A stretch of DNA of 21,915 nucleotides, taken from positions 1-21,915 of the forward strand of contig JAEWSZ010000212.1 in the NCBI GenBank assembly GCA_023397905.1. The letters are read 5' to 3'. The notes under the pieces were generated by a model. It was given only the letters and a program-made list of their open reading frames with translations, did not search any database and was not told the origin of the DNA. The stretch is from Bacillota bacterium (GTDB lineage: Bacteria > Bacillota > Clostridia > Acetivibrionales > DSM-1351). Below are positions 21,716 to 21,915 of this stretch, one piece after another (position 1 is the stretch's first letter; every line of letters begins with the position of its first letter). The translations under genes and the position numbers were made by a program.

Positions 21716-21915
21716 AAAGTACCATTCACGCCTTATCCGGCTCACGGTATGTGCGTGGATTAAATATTATTAAACTTTTGTGAGCCAAAAAGGCTAATGG
21801 TATTAGTTTGAAAAAAAGCACTTTCAAACTAATGGCCTCCGGCGGAATATAGGCACCGCCAAAATTTCCGCACAAAAAGTGTGCGGAATGGCGATGTGCA
21901 AAGTACCATTCACGC
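21716..21915. repeat. 16-bp direct repeats bounding a hairpin-rich 184-bp unit
   Basis: AAAGTACCATTCACGC occurs at 21716-21731 and again at 21900-21915, the last bases of the window, 184 bp apart. Between them lie four stems: AGCC/GGCT (about 21783-21794), ATTAGTTTGAAA/TTTCAAACTAAT (21802-21833), GGCGG/CCGCC (21841-21860) and TTCCGCACA/TGTGCGGAA (21866-21888). None is followed by a long T run. It could be one unit of a longer array or a non-coding mobile repeat; the window ends before this can be decided. Confidence 0.7.

Overview
The window reads as a chromosomal segment of an anaerobic, low-to-mid GC Firmicute of class Clostridia. The grounds are strong GGAGG-type ribosome binding sites, AT-rich promoters, a T-box leader in front of valS, a PRC-barrel / AI-2E transporter cluster of the yrrD-yrrI kind, and a glutamine-dependent NadE. 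No species can be named from the sequence alone. No rRNA, tRNA, CRISPR array or transposase is visible.

Region 1 (1-6730, + strand) is one long, tightly spaced run. The C-terminal part of a methyl-accepting chemotaxis protein is followed, 5 nt later, by glycerate 2-kinase, an Asp/Glu racemase-like protein, a two-subunit transketolase, a very clear tartronate semialdehyde reductase (GarR) and an AP-endonuclease-2-fold sugar isomerase/epimerase. The reductase, the kinase and, by inference, the isomerase suggest a lower route hydroxypyruvate <-> tartronate semialdehyde -> glycerate -> 2-phosphoglycerate. The split transketolase and the odd racemase-like enzyme would feed it from an unidentified substrate that the chemoreceptor may sense. 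A possible short transcript ending in a strong terminator lies just downstream (about 6600-6730).

Region 2 (6821-8152, - strand) holds a DUF1015-family protein. Region 3 (8471-10932, + strand) is an envelope/housekeeping cluster: a double PRC-barrel protein, a 59-residue glycine-rich small protein, an AI-2E family transporter and a small membrane protein whose acidic tail is five 10-residue repeats. Region 4 (about 10985-14390) is a valine T-box (specifier GUA) controlling a 79-residue membrane protein and valS, closed by a strong terminator.

Region 5 (14400-17290) is accessory. It has a probable polymorphic toxin whose N-terminal half resembles effectors loaded into extracellular contractile injection systems, its likely immunity protein, a divergent XRE regulator with an AT-rich operator/promoter region, and about 250 bp of structured non-coding DNA. 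Region 6 (17291-21714) holds a GGDEF diguanylate cyclase with a lost I-site, a SufS-like cysteine desulfurase homologue whose ribosome binding site lies inside a terminator-like hairpin, and nadE. The window ends in about 200 bp of stacked hairpins bounded by two copies of a 16-bp direct repeat.

Most likely new biology: the chemoreceptor-linked split-transketolase/tartronate semialdehyde operon; the toxin-immunity pair with an unrecognised C-terminal toxin domain; the structured non-coding segments at 6600-6730, 17040-17190 and 21716-21915.
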